Part shown: piece after piece, positions 49,540 to 61,408 of the stretch
Layout: the number at the start of each line of letters is the position of its first letter
Position numbering within the stretch: the first letter of the stretch is position 1
Origin: Isoperla grammatica
Lineage: Eukaryota; Arthropoda; Insecta; Plecoptera; Perlodidae
DNA length: 64,000 bases
NCBI GenBank assembly: GCA_945910005.1
Contig: OX246741.1
Coordinates: forward strand, 34,377,488 to 34,441,487
Reading direction: 5' to 3'
The notes under the pieces: model-generated
The model's input: the letters and a program-made list of their open reading frames with translations, nothing else
Databases searched by the model: none
What the model was told of the DNA's origin: nothing
Position numbers and translations under genes: made by a program

Positions 49540-49703
49540 ATACTTACCTGGCGTAGGGGTTACCGTGATCAACAAGGCGGTTCCCCCAGGTCGAGGCTCT
49601 TCCATTGCACTTCGGTCGAGCTGAACCCTGCGATAATCCCAAATGCGGATTACTCGGGCGCGTAATTTTTGGTAGTCGGGACTGCGTTCGCGCTGTCCCG
49701 GAA
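49540..49703 (+). ncRNA. U1 snRNA copy
   Basis: U1 RNA pairs with 5' splice sites at the start of spliceosome assembly. The copy begins ATACTTACCTGGCG, a perfect 5'-splice-site-pairing end. Stem-loop II keeps the U1A-binding loop ATTGCAC. The Sm site AATTTTTGG and the GCGTTCGCGC hairpin of stem-loop IV are intact. At 164 nt it has the expected length and resembles fly U1. Loop I reads GATCAACAAG where GATCACGAAG is normal; this is the U1-70K binding loop. I could not identify a proximal sequence element upstream. It may be a variant gene or a recent pseudogene. Confidence 0.88.
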
Positions 49704-50020
49704 TAAATTGAGTGAAACTGAAAGTTTGGTATGGTCTGGTCCTTGCCTTCCTCTAGCGGCAACATCTTAAGGCTGTGTGCCGGCGACCCCTAGTCGGCCG
49801 CTAAACGCACCCGATATATACCTGCTCTTGGACGGGGCTCTCTTCAGTCTGAGTTTGGTTGTTGGAGGGGTAACTACGCGCATTTTTCCCGCTGCAATTG
49901 TCTATTCGCGATCGCAAAACTTCGATACGCCCCTAGCGGACAAAATTATCCCTAAGCTAACGGGTCTAGCGCTCTAACTGTCTGCGGATTCTCGCCCAAA
50001 CCACGCGGTACTAATCTCGT

Positions 50021-50705
50021 TCTAGCTATTATACTATTCATTTTGAAGGAAAAACTTATAGGAAAGCGTAATTAGTTTACATGCCAATAGTCATCATAAA
50101 GGTTATTTCATTATTGTAGACCCAGTAGTTTACTTGTTATAACAATTCACGCAAAAAATCGGAAAATTAGCAAGATTTTTTATTGTTTTCTAAACTTAAA
50201 TTGTTGAAAAACGAATGATCGGATTTTGATGAGAGTTCCTTTGGAACATGAACCAACAATCTGAGAAAATAAACAAATAAACTTTCTAGATAGAAAGTGC
50301 CCCGAACGAAAATTCATAGCATGCACTAACATGCAGGGTGCAGCGGTTGGACCTCAAAAGCAGCAGTTTTGGCCGTGAAACTACGCACCCTGCATGTTAG
50401 TGCATGCTATGAATTTTCGTTCGGGACACTTTCTATCTAGAAAGTTTATTTGTTTATTTTCTCATATTGTTGGTTCATGTTCCAAAGGAACTCTCATCAA
50501 AATCCGATCATTCGTTTGTCAACAATTTAAGTTTAGAAAACAATAAGAAATCTTGCTAATTTTCCGATTTTTTGCGTGAATTGTTATAACAAGTAAACTA
50601 CTGGGTCTATAATTATGAAATAACCTTTATGATGACTATTGGCATGTAAACTAATTACGCTTTCCTATAAGTTTTTCCTTCAAAATGAATAGTATAACAG
50701 CTAGA
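50021..50705. mobile_element. Near-perfect palindromic foldback element, 321-bp arms
   Basis: The arms at 50021-50341 and 50385-50705 have equal length and are inverted copies with only scattered differences, around a 43-bp loop. The arm ends near the loop in GCAGGGTGC. Similarity continues weakly about 10 bp beyond each outer end. No coding frame and no target duplication were seen. Confidence 0.9.
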
Positions 50706-50716
50706 AGGAGATAAGT

Positions 50717-51437
50717 GATCAACGTTCCAGCGATACCGGCAATGTCACACAGAGAAGTTAACCCGGCACAGCCGCCACATTGGCCAGTGACGTCACTTTC
50801 AAACGTCCTTGAGATCGCGAATAGACCGGACTGTTGGAGAGACAGAGACAGACATAGCTTTGTCCTTGTTCTATATGGTAGACAAGCCGGAACCATATTC
50901 CATTCAAAACAACTTGTCCAGCCTTGAGGGTTGGTTTGGCCTGCGCGGGGGGGAGGATGTATACTTGGAAAGTTGCTTTTCGATTCGAAGAAAACAAATA
51001 AACGGCTGGCTAATCTACTTATAGGATTATTGCACGCACGCAATAAACGTGACAAATCACTTATGACAGGATAAGAATGCACCGTACTAAAGCAACCATC
51101 TGCCATCAAATATTTGACTCTGTCAATAATCAATATTATACGAGGCTAATTACCATCCAACCATAAAATATGAAAAACGCAAGAAATAAAATAATACCGC
51201 TAACCGCTCAAATAAAAATGAAATGAAAATGTATGAGTCCACATCTGTAGACTGTTATTGTGCCCCCGATATTGCAATATCATATGTTCTTATTACACAA
51301 CTGAAATTAATTGGTGCGCTACCCTTGAATTTGTACAAAATGGTTGTGTGGGCGTGTAGCCTGTATAAGGAATGTGTAAATATTTTATAATATGAAACCC
51401 GTATTTCACATTTTCACATCATATATATTATATATAT

Positions 51438-51438
<1 letters not shown>
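50717..51438. other. Non-coding DNA, no recognisable gene
   Basis: A 160-codon minus-strand frame (50651-51133) spans the foldback arm and this region. It is not recognised and is probably accidental. Confidence 0.4.
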
Positions 51439-51640
<202 letters not shown>

Positions 51641-51689
51641 TTATCATTATTTGTGACTTGACTAATCCAGCTAATAGGTAACACGACGT

Positions 51690-51836
51690 CGGCTAAGGAT
51701 AGGAGAAAAGGGAAATGGAGAAGGATGATAAAGAAAGGGGTATATGGGAGGGCAATGGAAGTACCTCATGTCGTCGCCTTTTACGACTGGCAGAGTTTCC
51801 TGTGTTTACTGGGGGGGGGGGGGGGGGGGGGGGGGA
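51690..51836 (-). repeat. Retroelement-like tail and poly(G) tract
   Basis: On the minus strand, CTGCCAGTCGTAAAAGGCGAC (about 51772-51792) nearly matches CTGCTGGTCGTAAGAGGCGAC at 62279-62299, suggesting a shared interspersed family. A G-run occupies 51811-51835. Confidence 0.4.
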
Positions 51837-52254
51837 GGCGTCTCCTCATAGCGCTGATTGGAATAACGGAAAATCTAATGAACGAACTATGGCCGGGATA
51901 TAATAAATATAATTTATTTATATAAAGCGTATTCGTTTGTATTTTGGAGATAGTAATAAAATTACAAACAGCACCCAAAACACAAAGTGAGAGTAGGCTA
52001 TTAGCAGGGTGCAGATATTGTTTGACATGGTTTGCAGCTCTACCCCCTGGTTATATGACCACTGCCTAGCATAGCAAAGATAACTGATTATAAATAATAT
52101 AATATGAAATCACGAAATGAATAAATATGATGATTATCAAGTTGTCACGGGGATAAAGGGTGGTCACATAGCGATGGAGGGGAGCAGGAGCCGAGCGTCG
52201 AACTAAGAAAAATCTCAAGTGTAGGAGCTTCGAATGATTGTCTCGTTTATAAGT

Positions 52255-52800
52255 AACTAGCAAACCCGGCATGCGTTGCAATGCCACTGAAAGAAATAAA
52301 GTGTTTATGTTTTAATTCTGTTTATTGAAGTGCTTTTTGACACACAATATATTTTTCCGTCTGGTTGGTGGTACACAAAACGGGGGGGGGGGGGGGTGTA
52401 CACATTCAGAAACCTTCGCGGGCGTGCGCACAATAACTCACCGAAGTTTTATTGCAATCGGATGAATAATAATAGAACGCACTATTGCATGTTGGTGGCT
52501 CAGTGGGGGTGGGGGTTGCGGGGTGGGGGTTGGTTATCATTCAGAAACCTTAGCGGGCGTGCATACACTAACTCACCAAAATTTTATCGCAGTCGGGTGA
52601 ATGGTTTAGCATTGCATTATTAGTCATGCATTATTGCATGTTGGTGTCTCAGTGTTGGTGGGTGGTGAGGGGGGGGGAGGGAGTTTAATCGTTCAGAATC
52701 AGAAACCAACGCGAGCGTGCGCACAACAACTCACCAAAGTTTCATCGCAATCGGACGAATGGTGTAGTAATGCATAAAGGACATACACACATACATACAT
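52255..52800 (+). repeat. Interspersed element with three ~145-bp tandem units
   Basis: CTAGCAAACCCGGCATGCGT opens the block. Three units each contain an AGAAACC...GCGxGCGTGC core and AACTCACC, then TTTxATCGCA (starting near 52408, 52542 and 52700). The block ends in ACATACATACATTCGTTTTTATATATA. Such AAGTTTCATCGCAATCGG-type arrays are common in invertebrate repeat tails; I cannot assign a superfamily. Confidence 0.55.
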
Positions 52801-53241
52801 TCGTTTTTATATATATAATAATATATAATATAAAATAATAGAAATAGATAGAATAGAAGATAATTTTGTGTTTGATTTAAATGTTATGTGAAGGTTACTT
52901 GAACCACGTTGCAGAGTAGGCACGGCGGAGGCGATCAGCCAGCACCCATCTGAATTTTTAAATGGTTCATTGAGTACGCTTTGTTTTGCAATCGTATATT
53001 TGCTGAACCTAATATTTTCTACACAACTGTCATTAGGGCAAAGAAGAATAAGTCGGTGCAAATCCTATCTCCACATCAGGTGTGTGTTGTGGCCCGGTGT
53101 CCAAGGGGGGGGGGGGGTATTCTCCAGCTGGAGATATTTTGATTTGTTTTCATTTCCAAGAAACCAGTTAGCCAACAACATTGTTTGGAAGAACCTGCTT
53201 TACCATGCTTTATCTGCTGATCTTAGCAAACAACACTGTCG

Positions 53242-53381
53242 CTGGGAATCGAACCCGAACTCGAACCTGAAACCCGAAAAAGCCCGAAATTTCTCTGACC
53301 CCGAACCCGAACCTCATATGTTTATTTGAACCCGAACCCAAACCCGAACCTAAAAATAAATTTTTCGTGTTCGATTCCCAG
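53242..53381. mobile_element. Short inverted-repeat element filled with CCGAAC words
   Basis: CTGGGAATCGAAC at the left mirrors GTTCGATTCCCAG at the right. The 140 bp between are mostly repeated CCCGAACC words, like the subterminal arrays of the hATs. No 8-bp duplication is seen, so the limits may be wrong. Confidence 0.45.
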
Positions 53382-53399
53382 GTAGGTATTTCGCGAGAT

Positions 53400-55860
53400 T
53401 TGGTGTTCAACTCTTGTCACTGACAATGCCAACTAAAGATTATTTCTTATTTCTCAAATATTAAAAATAGTGCGAGGAAGAGGAGAAGAGATATCTCATA
53501 GCTGGTAGCGTAACAGTGAGCACTGATTTTTTTCTTACTAGACAGAAAACTGTGCCGTTAGCATGTTACATAACAAATGTTTTTTTGTTTTTTTTTAAGT
53601 GGGTTGTAGGACGTAGCATAATGGTGGGGGGGGGGGGTTGGAGGGGGGTGGGGCAAGCCTTAATCACAATCTGCACTACAAGTGAAAATATAGCCCTCTC
53701 CATCCTATGGACTCCTGTAAATCAGATTGTCAACCTTTTGTCAACACTTACTTCATCTGTTATCAACGCTGTCACCCAACAAACTAGCATGATCAAGTCA
53801 CGAACTGACACCTAATTGAAACAAGCTGACAAACATAAAAAATAATTGAATATGATTATGCTTCAATGGTGTTTGTCTAGTAAGTACTAATAAAGAATAA
53901 AGATTGATTGGCGGGCTGGAGGCCCCTCGGAACAATTACTGTTGCTGGAAACAATTATAATTCATTATGGAACCAAAGAACAATACACATATACTCGTTT
54001 GAGTGAGATATTCGGCACAACTACAATCGTTGTGTGGTAGGCTGATTGATGTGAGCCAGTTATGACAATATTTACTATTATAAGTCCATGTTCTGACGTT
54101 ATGACCTGTTTTCCCACCATAACTATGTGTGAAATTTTCAGCTTACTTTTATGACTGAAAATATTTCCGAAAACGGGGAAATGAAATATTTTTGACTTCA
54201 TTACATCGTCAATAATTTGGTAATGACGAAACAAGTAAACAAGGAAGTAAACAGGAATATTCCTTATCATCACCTCATTTCATTTCATGTATATTCAATC
54301 TGGCTATCGATGAGGGGATTAAAAATTAAAATATAAATATGTTTTAAATAATCATCTGACTCTTCAGAGCTGTGGGTTTATGAATCTCATTGCAGAAGGT
54401 TGTAATTGAAAGCAAGTCGATTATAGTTTTATTTCGTGTTATGCATACCGTACGCACATATAGACGTAATTTGATTGGGAAGGGGGGCGGGGGTGTTCGG
54501 AAGCAAAATTTTCGTGAAAAAGTATTTGGACGCGATGAAAAGCTTTGAAAGACGCTTTCTTAGCCGTTGGGTTCCTACATTCAAGGTTCGAACCCAGCCT
54601 TCGGTATCAAATATCAATGTAGCGTTTCGATTTTCTATCAATATCTACATAGATCTCCCACTCTCAGCCTTGATTAGCATCTCTTTGAAATATGTGGCCA
54701 CAGATATTATAACATCGTTACAAGTTCATATTCACATTGTCGATCGCTCTCTTCAACTATATTTCGGAATCCGCAATTCTCTTCCAGTAGTAGTGACCGG
54801 CCGTTTGAATGAAATTACCCGAAAATCGTATTTCGTCGCAATCTAGACAAACCATCACAAATACTTTCTACCTGCGCCTGGCCAGCCGCCCGAGCTCAAC
54901 TCCCCTCACCCCTCCCGCCCGTGCCCCTTCACAATAGAGAAACAACTTCCAGCAAAATCCACCGCGCGGGGACACTGTCCGTCCTCAAGATAGTTGTTAC
55001 GGGAAAACGGTTTTTATTTTTTTTACATAAATTAAAACATATTATCACTACAAAAACTATACCATCCCGTAAAGGAAGTTATACTCTACGTACTGTCTTT
55101 TTATTATTTTATTCTATCAAAAATGTGAAACGTGAAGCTTATAAAACTTTCCGCAGAACAACACTTCATTAAAGTTTTAAAAGCTTCCTGATTACAATAT
55201 TAGTTTAACACAAAAAGTAATTACTTCATGGAAAAGAGCATACAATTCTGAATACCATGGTTATGCTCATATTTCCGGTCGTCCTGTTGGGTCTACGCAA
55301 AAAAATACAAAACGTCGAGTTTGTATTTGCTCAGAAACTTATGTACTCATAGCACATTTGTTCGTTCCCAATGTAGAGGTTTTACTTATCTTTATATTAT
55401 TATGTGTGATTGTGATGACATTCTTTTGGGATTGAACCCCACATTCGATCCGGTTCCGTATTTTCTGGGATATGAACCAGATTTTCGTCGGAAAAGGCGT
55501 GTACACGTTTGTGCCTGCCTACCCAATAGATTTTTCACGTGTATTGGGGTGTGCGATGTTGGTTCAGCCAAATACCTTACAATAATAATACTGGACACTG
55601 TCCATATTTAACATACAAGAAGGCGGCGACACGCAACACTAGCGCTACTAACTAACGGCTTGAGGAGACACGGCGATGATGGCCGCTTGATTCAATGTTA
55701 TTTTTGCACTTTAAAACTTGTTAGTAAAGCTAGCAATTACGCATCATTGTACTGAAAACATATGTAGTAGACTTAGTTATGATTGCTATTTATAATTATA
55801 ACCAAATTAATCTAAAATAACTCTTAGTATTTGAGTAAAAGATGTGCGAAACAATGTGTG
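53400..55860. other. Non-coding DNA with repeat fragments
   Basis: A G-run lies at about 53624-53638. The region 54080-54230 matches a repeat at 1815-1935. A B-box-like GGTTCGAACCC occurs at about 54585. Frames here are short and unrecognised. Confidence 0.4.
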
Positions 55861-57190
55861 TAAAACGAACATTACAGGGGCCGTTTATGTTATTACGCGA
55901 CACTTTTAGGGGGGTGAATGATGAAAAAGCGATGGTATAGGGAATCCTGAAGCAACTTTGGTTTTGAAGATTTAGAAAACCACCCCCTTCCCCCTCTTCT
56001 TTCGCCCACCTTACCTTGGTTTGAGGAAAATGGTAAAACACATATCTACTTATTTCTAAAGTAGAATCTAAATACATAAATTCACGTCTGTAACACATTG
56101 CGCTTTTTGATAAAAAAAAAAAAATTCACCCCCTGGAATGTTATGGAAGAAGTAGAACACGTATTAAGTTTTTTTGAGAGATATTTAAAAAAATAAGAAC
56201 ATCATTATGTATGCAACATTTACCATTTTCGCGTTTTGAGATATATAGATACCCTCATAAAAAAATTTACCCTCGCAATTCTCACCCTCGATAACTGGAT
56301 GTTTGTAAAATGCAAAAACATATTTCTAATTGTTTTTAAATTGCCTAAATACCAATTTTCACAGTCGTTACATCCTTGGTTAATGAGATCATTGGGTTTA
56401 AAATAAACCCAATGATGAGATACAGATATCCTCATTTTTTAAACAACCCCCTTTTTCGCCACCCATTACTAGATTTTCGAAAGATCGTAAAACATATTTT
56501 TCTTTATTTTTAAAGAAGAATCTTTATACCAATATTTACGCCTGGAACATCTTCGGGGTTTTGAGATAAAAAAAATCACCCCTCATTCTATCGCTCTTTT
56601 TCAACCCTCTTGAGTAGATTTCAGGAAAATGGTACAACACATATTTCTTTATCTTTTATGGAGAATATAACTACCAATTGTCACGTCTGTAACATCTTTG
56701 GTTTTTGAGATATAGATGTTCTCATAATCGAAAAATCACCCCCTCAATTCACCCCCGTTCACTGAATTTTCGTAAATATGGTAAAACTGTGTTCCTTTAT
56801 TTTTGGAGGAGAATCTAACTATCAATTTTTACGTCTGTAACATGTTCGGTTTTTGAGCTGTACAATCAACCCCCGTTTTCATCCCCGCAATTGGATTTTC
56901 GAAAAATGGTGAAACACGTAATTCTTTATATTAAAAGAAGAATATAAATACAAATTTGCACGCATATGTCATCTTTGGTATTAGAGTTATAGATATGCTC
57001 ATAAAAAATTCAACCCCCGTTTTCACCCCTCTTAAATGGATTTTCAAACAATGGTAAAACTACTTTTTTTGGTTTAGAATGGAGAACCTATGTATCAATT
57101 TTCAGGTCTATAGGACGTTAAGTTGTTGAGATATAGGTAGTCTAATGAAACACTTCCACCCCCTTTTTAACCCCCTTAGGGTCGGAATTT
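55860..57190. repeat. Degenerate minisatellite, ~140-bp unit
   Basis: About eight or nine units repeat the order ACGTCTGTAACAT, TTTGGTTTTTGAGATATAG, a CTCATAAAAAATCACCCCC block, a GGATTTTCGAAAAATGGTAA block and a TTCTTTATTTTTAAAGAAGA block. Unit starts near 56350, 56528, 56673, 56821, 56951 and 57094 are clear; earlier ones are more diverged. Such arrays are known as parts of arthropod transposons. Confidence 0.8.
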
Positions 57191-57470
57191 TCAAAAATGC
57201 TTTTTTAGGGATTGACTTCATTATAAGAGCAACGTAACTTCAAATATTATAATAGTCTACCCATCGGTATTTGTTACGTATCTTCGTAACAATATTCTTA
57301 TCATGTTCGCATCTCCTCTTGCCGCTTGAGAGCAGCACTACCTACATGTCGCAGCAAATTTAGGCCAGTGTCCCGTATTATTGTAGTAAGGTATTTGGTT
57401 CAGCGGCGCCGTCGGTCAGCCATCGTATGCTGTAGCCGGTCGCAACTCGCAATGTGAGGAATTAAAACTA

Positions 57471-57784
57471 AGGTTGCCCATCGATGTTAAATTACAACAT
57501 CGACATCGAAATCAAAACATCGATGTCACATCGAGATGACGGAAATTTTTCGACATTGACATGAAACCTGAAATAATCGACATCGAAAAAAAAAGTTCCT
57601 TGAACAATGTAAAAACTAAAAAGAAAAACTAACAAAATCGTTTCTTGTTCATCGCAAACCTTCTGGTAAGTTGATACTGTGTTGTAACCTTGTCGACGAG
57701 TGGAGTACAGATTTTTGTATTATTATTTTGTGTAAAACACGATTCGATTTATGAAAAAAACCAATCGATGTCGATGGGCAACCT
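57471..57784. mobile_element. hAT-type MITE with CATCGATG words
   Basis: AGGTTGCCCATCGATGTTA at the left and GATGTCGATGGGCAACCT at the right are flanked by perfect 8-bp TAAAACTA (57463-57470 and 57785-57792). CATCGATGT and ACATCGACATCG words fill both ends. Length is 314 bp. Confidence 0.9.
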
Positions 57785-58072
57785 TAAAACTAGGATTAGA
57801 TCCAAAATTCAACTCAATCTCGGTTTGCATTGGAATCCTCTTCCAAATACCGTACTGTGTTGTACACTCGTTCACTAGATCGAGGAGTGCCAGCTTTTTC
57901 TCTCTACCATTCAATAAGTTTTCTCTTTTATAGTAAGGGGAGTTAGCGGAAGAATAGTGCGAAATGTAATAAGAATTTTGCCTTGGGTGGAAAAATAGAA
58001 AATGTTCTCAGTGTTTTGGGAGGAGTGATTGAGTGAATGACCTTTTGTGAATGACAAGAGGGACTGGGAGGA

Positions 58073-58241
58073 GCCGACTATGAATTCCAACCTGGGTTGG
58101 AATTCATAGTCGGCCCCTACACCTAGGGGCGCCCATTGTTGCTAAGGTAACAATTGTTTCCATGTTATTTCCCATAAACAAAACAAATCCATAGCAACAA
58201 TGGGTGCCCCTAGGTGTAGGGGCCGACTATGAATTCCAACC
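58073..58241. mobile_element. Palindromic MITE (58095-58241) with an extra inverted end
   Basis: GGTTGGAATTCATAGTCGGC (58095 on) and its complement ending at 58241 form ~52-bp arms that include CCCTAGGTGTAGGGG. An additional inverted copy of the outer 20 bp lies directly upstream (58073-58092), placing two ends head to head. Confidence 0.75.
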
Positions 58242-58383
58242 TTGACTGGCGGTGGTATTTATAACACAGTGTATTTAATATAAGAAATTACTGAAGGTAA
58301 AGACAATAAAGGTAAAGACGATAAAATAAACTAATTTATAGGGAGCTAATAATCCCGTTTGATTACTGCAGAATGCATCAATC

Positions 58384-58455
58384 GGTTCCATGGTGTAATG
58401 GTTAGCACTCTGGACTTTGAATCCAGCGATCCGAGTTCAAATCTCGGTGGAACCT
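58384..58455 (+). tRNA. tRNA-Gln (anticodon TTG)
   Basis: The 72-nt sequence starts GGTTCCATGGTGTAATGG (acceptor stem and A box) and has the anticodon loop CTTTGAA. Its T arm is GAGTTCAAATCTC, and it closes with GGAACC plus discriminator T. All four stems pair. A T-run follows within 4 nt as a Pol III terminator. It decodes CAA. Confidence 0.97.
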
Positions 58456-59082
58456 ATTTTTTTTTGTTTTTTTCGATTAGTTTTGTTTTTAGAATCCTAT
58501 GTCCGTTAAATGTTACTGCTCGTTATAAAATGCCCAAGCGGTTAACATAATTTGGATAGGTTAAAATATAATTCTCATTGTTATCGCAGGTTACGCATGT
58601 TACGCATGAGACTGTTATTATTATGCTCTAGCTCGGTCATTGTGTCACTTAAACTTTGACCCGCATGATAAACATACGGCATGGTAATTATGTTTACAAG
58701 GTCAAATTTCTTATTAGACCTATTCAATACAAAGTATTAAGTATTAAGTATTAAGTTTAAGTATTTCAAGGTCTGATATTCTTATCAGCTGTAAGAAAAT
58801 TAATTATAGTTTTGGTGAGTAACAATTCGTCCTATGTATACGTCAAATAACAGAACAAAAAAAAGAGAAAAAGTGAAAAAGTGGAAAAGTGTTTTCAGAG
58901 AAAAAGTGAATTTAAAACTTCATAACTTTAGTGCCCTACTCTTGACCAAATTACGTTAATTTCCATTTTTGAGCGCCCTGAAGTTCTAAATTCACTTTGC
59001 ATCTTTTATGTAATTTACCTATATTATAGTGATGTATATTATATAGTATGGATTTATGTTTTTCAGTTTATAGTAACAGTAA
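58456..59082. other. Spacer between tRNA and LINE
   Basis: AT-rich, with a short AAGTATTAAGTATT direct repeat near 58735-58757. No gene is seen. Confidence 0.5.
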
Positions 59083-61272
59083 CCTACCGACATAGCCGAA
59101 GCCTTCAGCAGCATGTTCAAATCCAATTTCTCACGGTCAGATAACTCCCCATTCTTCGGGCTGAGCGCTCCTTCCCCCCCTCTAGCTCTAAAACACCTGT
59201 ATTTCTCAGAGACAGAGGTAACGGAGCACCTGCGTAATCTCCGAGAGGGGGCGGCTACTGGACCAGACGGCATCTCACCGCGAATACTACGTAAGTGCGC
59301 TGTTGCCATATCACCGTCACTTACTAGTTTTTTCAACACTTCTCTGTCAACAGGGTCTATCCCGTGTGATTGGAAACAAGCGCATATTGTACCAATTTTT
59401 AAATCAGGCGCGCGGGAAAACATAGAGAACTATAGACCCATAGCCCTCACCTCGGTCGTCTGTAAACTTCTAGAAAAAATGATATCTACAACGATTTACG
59501 ATCACATGAAATCTAACGGACTAATTAACAACAATCAACACGGGTTTTTACCACAAAGGTCATGCACAACCATGTTGACGCATCTCATTGAGGAATGGCA
59601 GCACACACTCGATCAACCACACATGAAACAAATCGACGTTGTGTCGTTGGATTGGAGTAAAGCATTCGACTCTGTGCCTCACAACCGCCTCCTGAATAAG
59701 TTGCATCATTACGGAATCAGGGGGAATCTGCTACAGTGGTGCAGCTCTTTCCTTGTCGGCCGGCAACAAAGTGTCATCTTCGGAGGCGCCACTTCACGAC
59801 CTAGAAGCGTCACATCCGGGGTACCGCAAGGAAGTGTCATTGGCCCCCTGTTTTTCGTAATCTTCATGTTAGACCTCCCAGCGTGCGTGACGTCACAGTG
59901 CCTCCAGTACGCCGACGACTTCACCATCTTCCGGCCAATCGGCAACCTACTGGACGCCAGAGCCCTTCAGGACGACCTCAACAACATCGCAGTTTGGTGC
60001 AAAGTGAACAGCATGCCGCTAAACGTAAACAAATCCGTGTGCCTCCGAATTAAAAAAACTCATTCTACCATAGATTTTGAATACGCTATACATGACAACC
60101 AAATTTCAATAAGTGACAGCATCAAACTCTTGGGCCTACATATCTCGTCGGATCTTAAATGGAACCGCCATGTAGACAACGTGAGACTAAAAACATCAAG
60201 ACTGCTTGGATTCCTATACAAAAATCTAAAAGGTTGTAAGCCCAAAGTCATTCGGACAATCTATTTAACCCTCGTGCGGCCGATTATTCTCTACGGTATT
60301 CCTGCGTGGCACCCCACAAGTGATGCAAATCTATTAACTTTAGAAAAAATACAAAACCGTGCTACCAAATTCATTATGGGATACGAAAAGAGTGCCACAG
60401 CTAGACTTTCTAAATGCAACTTACCGACAATAAATAATATCATAAAACAAACAGACACACTATTTCTCATAAACAGCTTTCGCGAAACAATAGACCTAAA
60501 CCCAACCAAACGGCTGGAAGTGGAGTACAGGTACGTCCATCTCGGAAGAGGCAATAGACAAGGCGTGTATTTGAGACCTCCGACCTGTCGCACAGCAGCA
60601 TATCAAAAATCGTTTTACCATAGATCAGCCACAACATGGAACTCATTGCCCAATTGCATCCGCCGACAGTGTGATTCTGCCACTCGCTTCAAATGTGCCA
60701 TAAAATCACATTTCTCGTAAAAAATACTACACCTCACAATCTTCATGCATCTCACAAACTAACCATACACTCTTCAGATTCAGATCATTCTATTCATTCA
60801 CAGATAATGACATCTCATACTTCATTATCTCATCTCGTATCCAATCTCATATTCATATCTCATATCTCATCCCATACCTCATCTCATAATATGAGATGAT
60901 GTCATACCTCATACTCATATCATCTCATATCCATATCTCATACTCATCCCATATCTCATATCTCATCACCCATAACAATCACCACACACTCATCAGTATG
61001 ACAAACCGCTATGAAAACAAGGACAACGCTATGAATACGGAATGGACCTTCGTCGCTTCGTTAGATCATAAGAATAGGGAATCATTACATACATTTTGCG
61101 CATCACCGTTAATTTCAATCATCATCGCTATCCATCAGAACCTAGAATTAAGGCCAGGGGACAAGACATTACTGTATGGGCCGCTGTGGCTCGTTTCTTG
61201 TCCCCTTTCTGTACCACATCTATGTAAATAATGTTGAACAGAAAAATAAATAATAATAATAATAATAATAAA
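59083..61272 (+). mobile_element. 5'-truncated non-LTR retrotransposon (LINE, Jockey/CR1-like)
   Basis: The element keeps the reverse transcriptase frame, a ~500-bp 3' tail containing (ATCTCAT)-type simple repeats, and an A-rich AAATAATAATAAT end at about 61240-61272. It lacks the gag-like ORF1 and the endonuclease domain, as expected for incomplete target-primed reverse transcription. The 5' limit is set near the in-frame stop at 59080. Confidence 0.85.
59113..60720 (+). CDS. LINE reverse transcriptase (5'-truncated, frame intact)
   Basis: The 535-codon frame copies RNA into DNA at a nicked target. RT motifs run in order: TGPDGISPRIL (near residue 52), the PIFKSG and NYRPIAL segments, NQHGFLPQRS, the first catalytic Asp in SLDWSKAFDSVPH, SGVPQGSVIGPLFF, and the YADD box with two catalytic Asp residues. 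The C-terminal segment has the WNSLPNCIRR motif seen in Jockey/CR1-type LINEs. The first ATG is internal: upstream codons back to a stop at 59080 (TDIAEAFSS) also fit the LINE family. Without the endonuclease domain it cannot retrotranspose unaided, but the lack of stops suggests a young copy. Confidence 0.93.
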   Translation: MFKSNFSRSDNSPFFGLSAPSPPLALKHLYFSETEVTEHLRNLREGAATGPDGISPRILRKCAVAISPSLTSFFNTSLSTGSIPCDWKQAHIVPIFKSGARENIENYRPIALTSVVCKLLEKMISTTIYDHMKSNGLINNNQHGFLPQRSCTTMLTHLIEEWQHTLDQPHMKQIDVVSLDWSKAFDSVPHNRLLNKLHHYGIRGNLLQWCSSFLVGRQQSVIFGGATSRPRSVTSGVPQGSVIGPLFFVIFMLDLPACVTSQCLQYADDFTIFRPIGNLLDARALQDDLNNIAVWCKVNSMPLNVNKSVCLRIKKTHSTIDFEYAIHDNQISISDSIKLLGLHISSDLKWNRHVDNVRLKTSRLLGFLYKNLKGCKPKVIRTIYLTLVRPIILYGIPAWHPTSDANLLTLEKIQNRATKFIMGYEKSATARLSKCNLPTINNIIKQTDTLFLINSFRETIDLNPTKRLEVEYRYVHLGRGNRQGVYLRPPTCRTAAYQKSFYHRSATTWNSLPNCIRRQCDSATRFKCAIKSHFS

Positions 61273-61408
61273 ATGAATGCAAGTAAAATAAATCACTATT
61301 TTATTCTCTACCGACTCAGCTGCAAGAGTTATTGGGGAGATTAGGCAATTTTCTATGAGCCACATTGTGCTATGCTATGACGATTCCATAGTCACGGTGT
61401 GTGCGCCT

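Noticed and set aside
50651..51133. 160-codon minus-strand frame
   Set aside because: No recognisable domain; it runs from the foldback arm into flanking DNA and has no splice or promoter support.
59019..59423. 134-codon minus-strand frame
   Set aside because: Antisense to the LINE reverse transcriptase.
60780..60970. CRISPR-like repeat array of ATCTCAT words
   Set aside because: Irregular simple repeat in a LINE 3' tail of an animal genome; no regular spacers.
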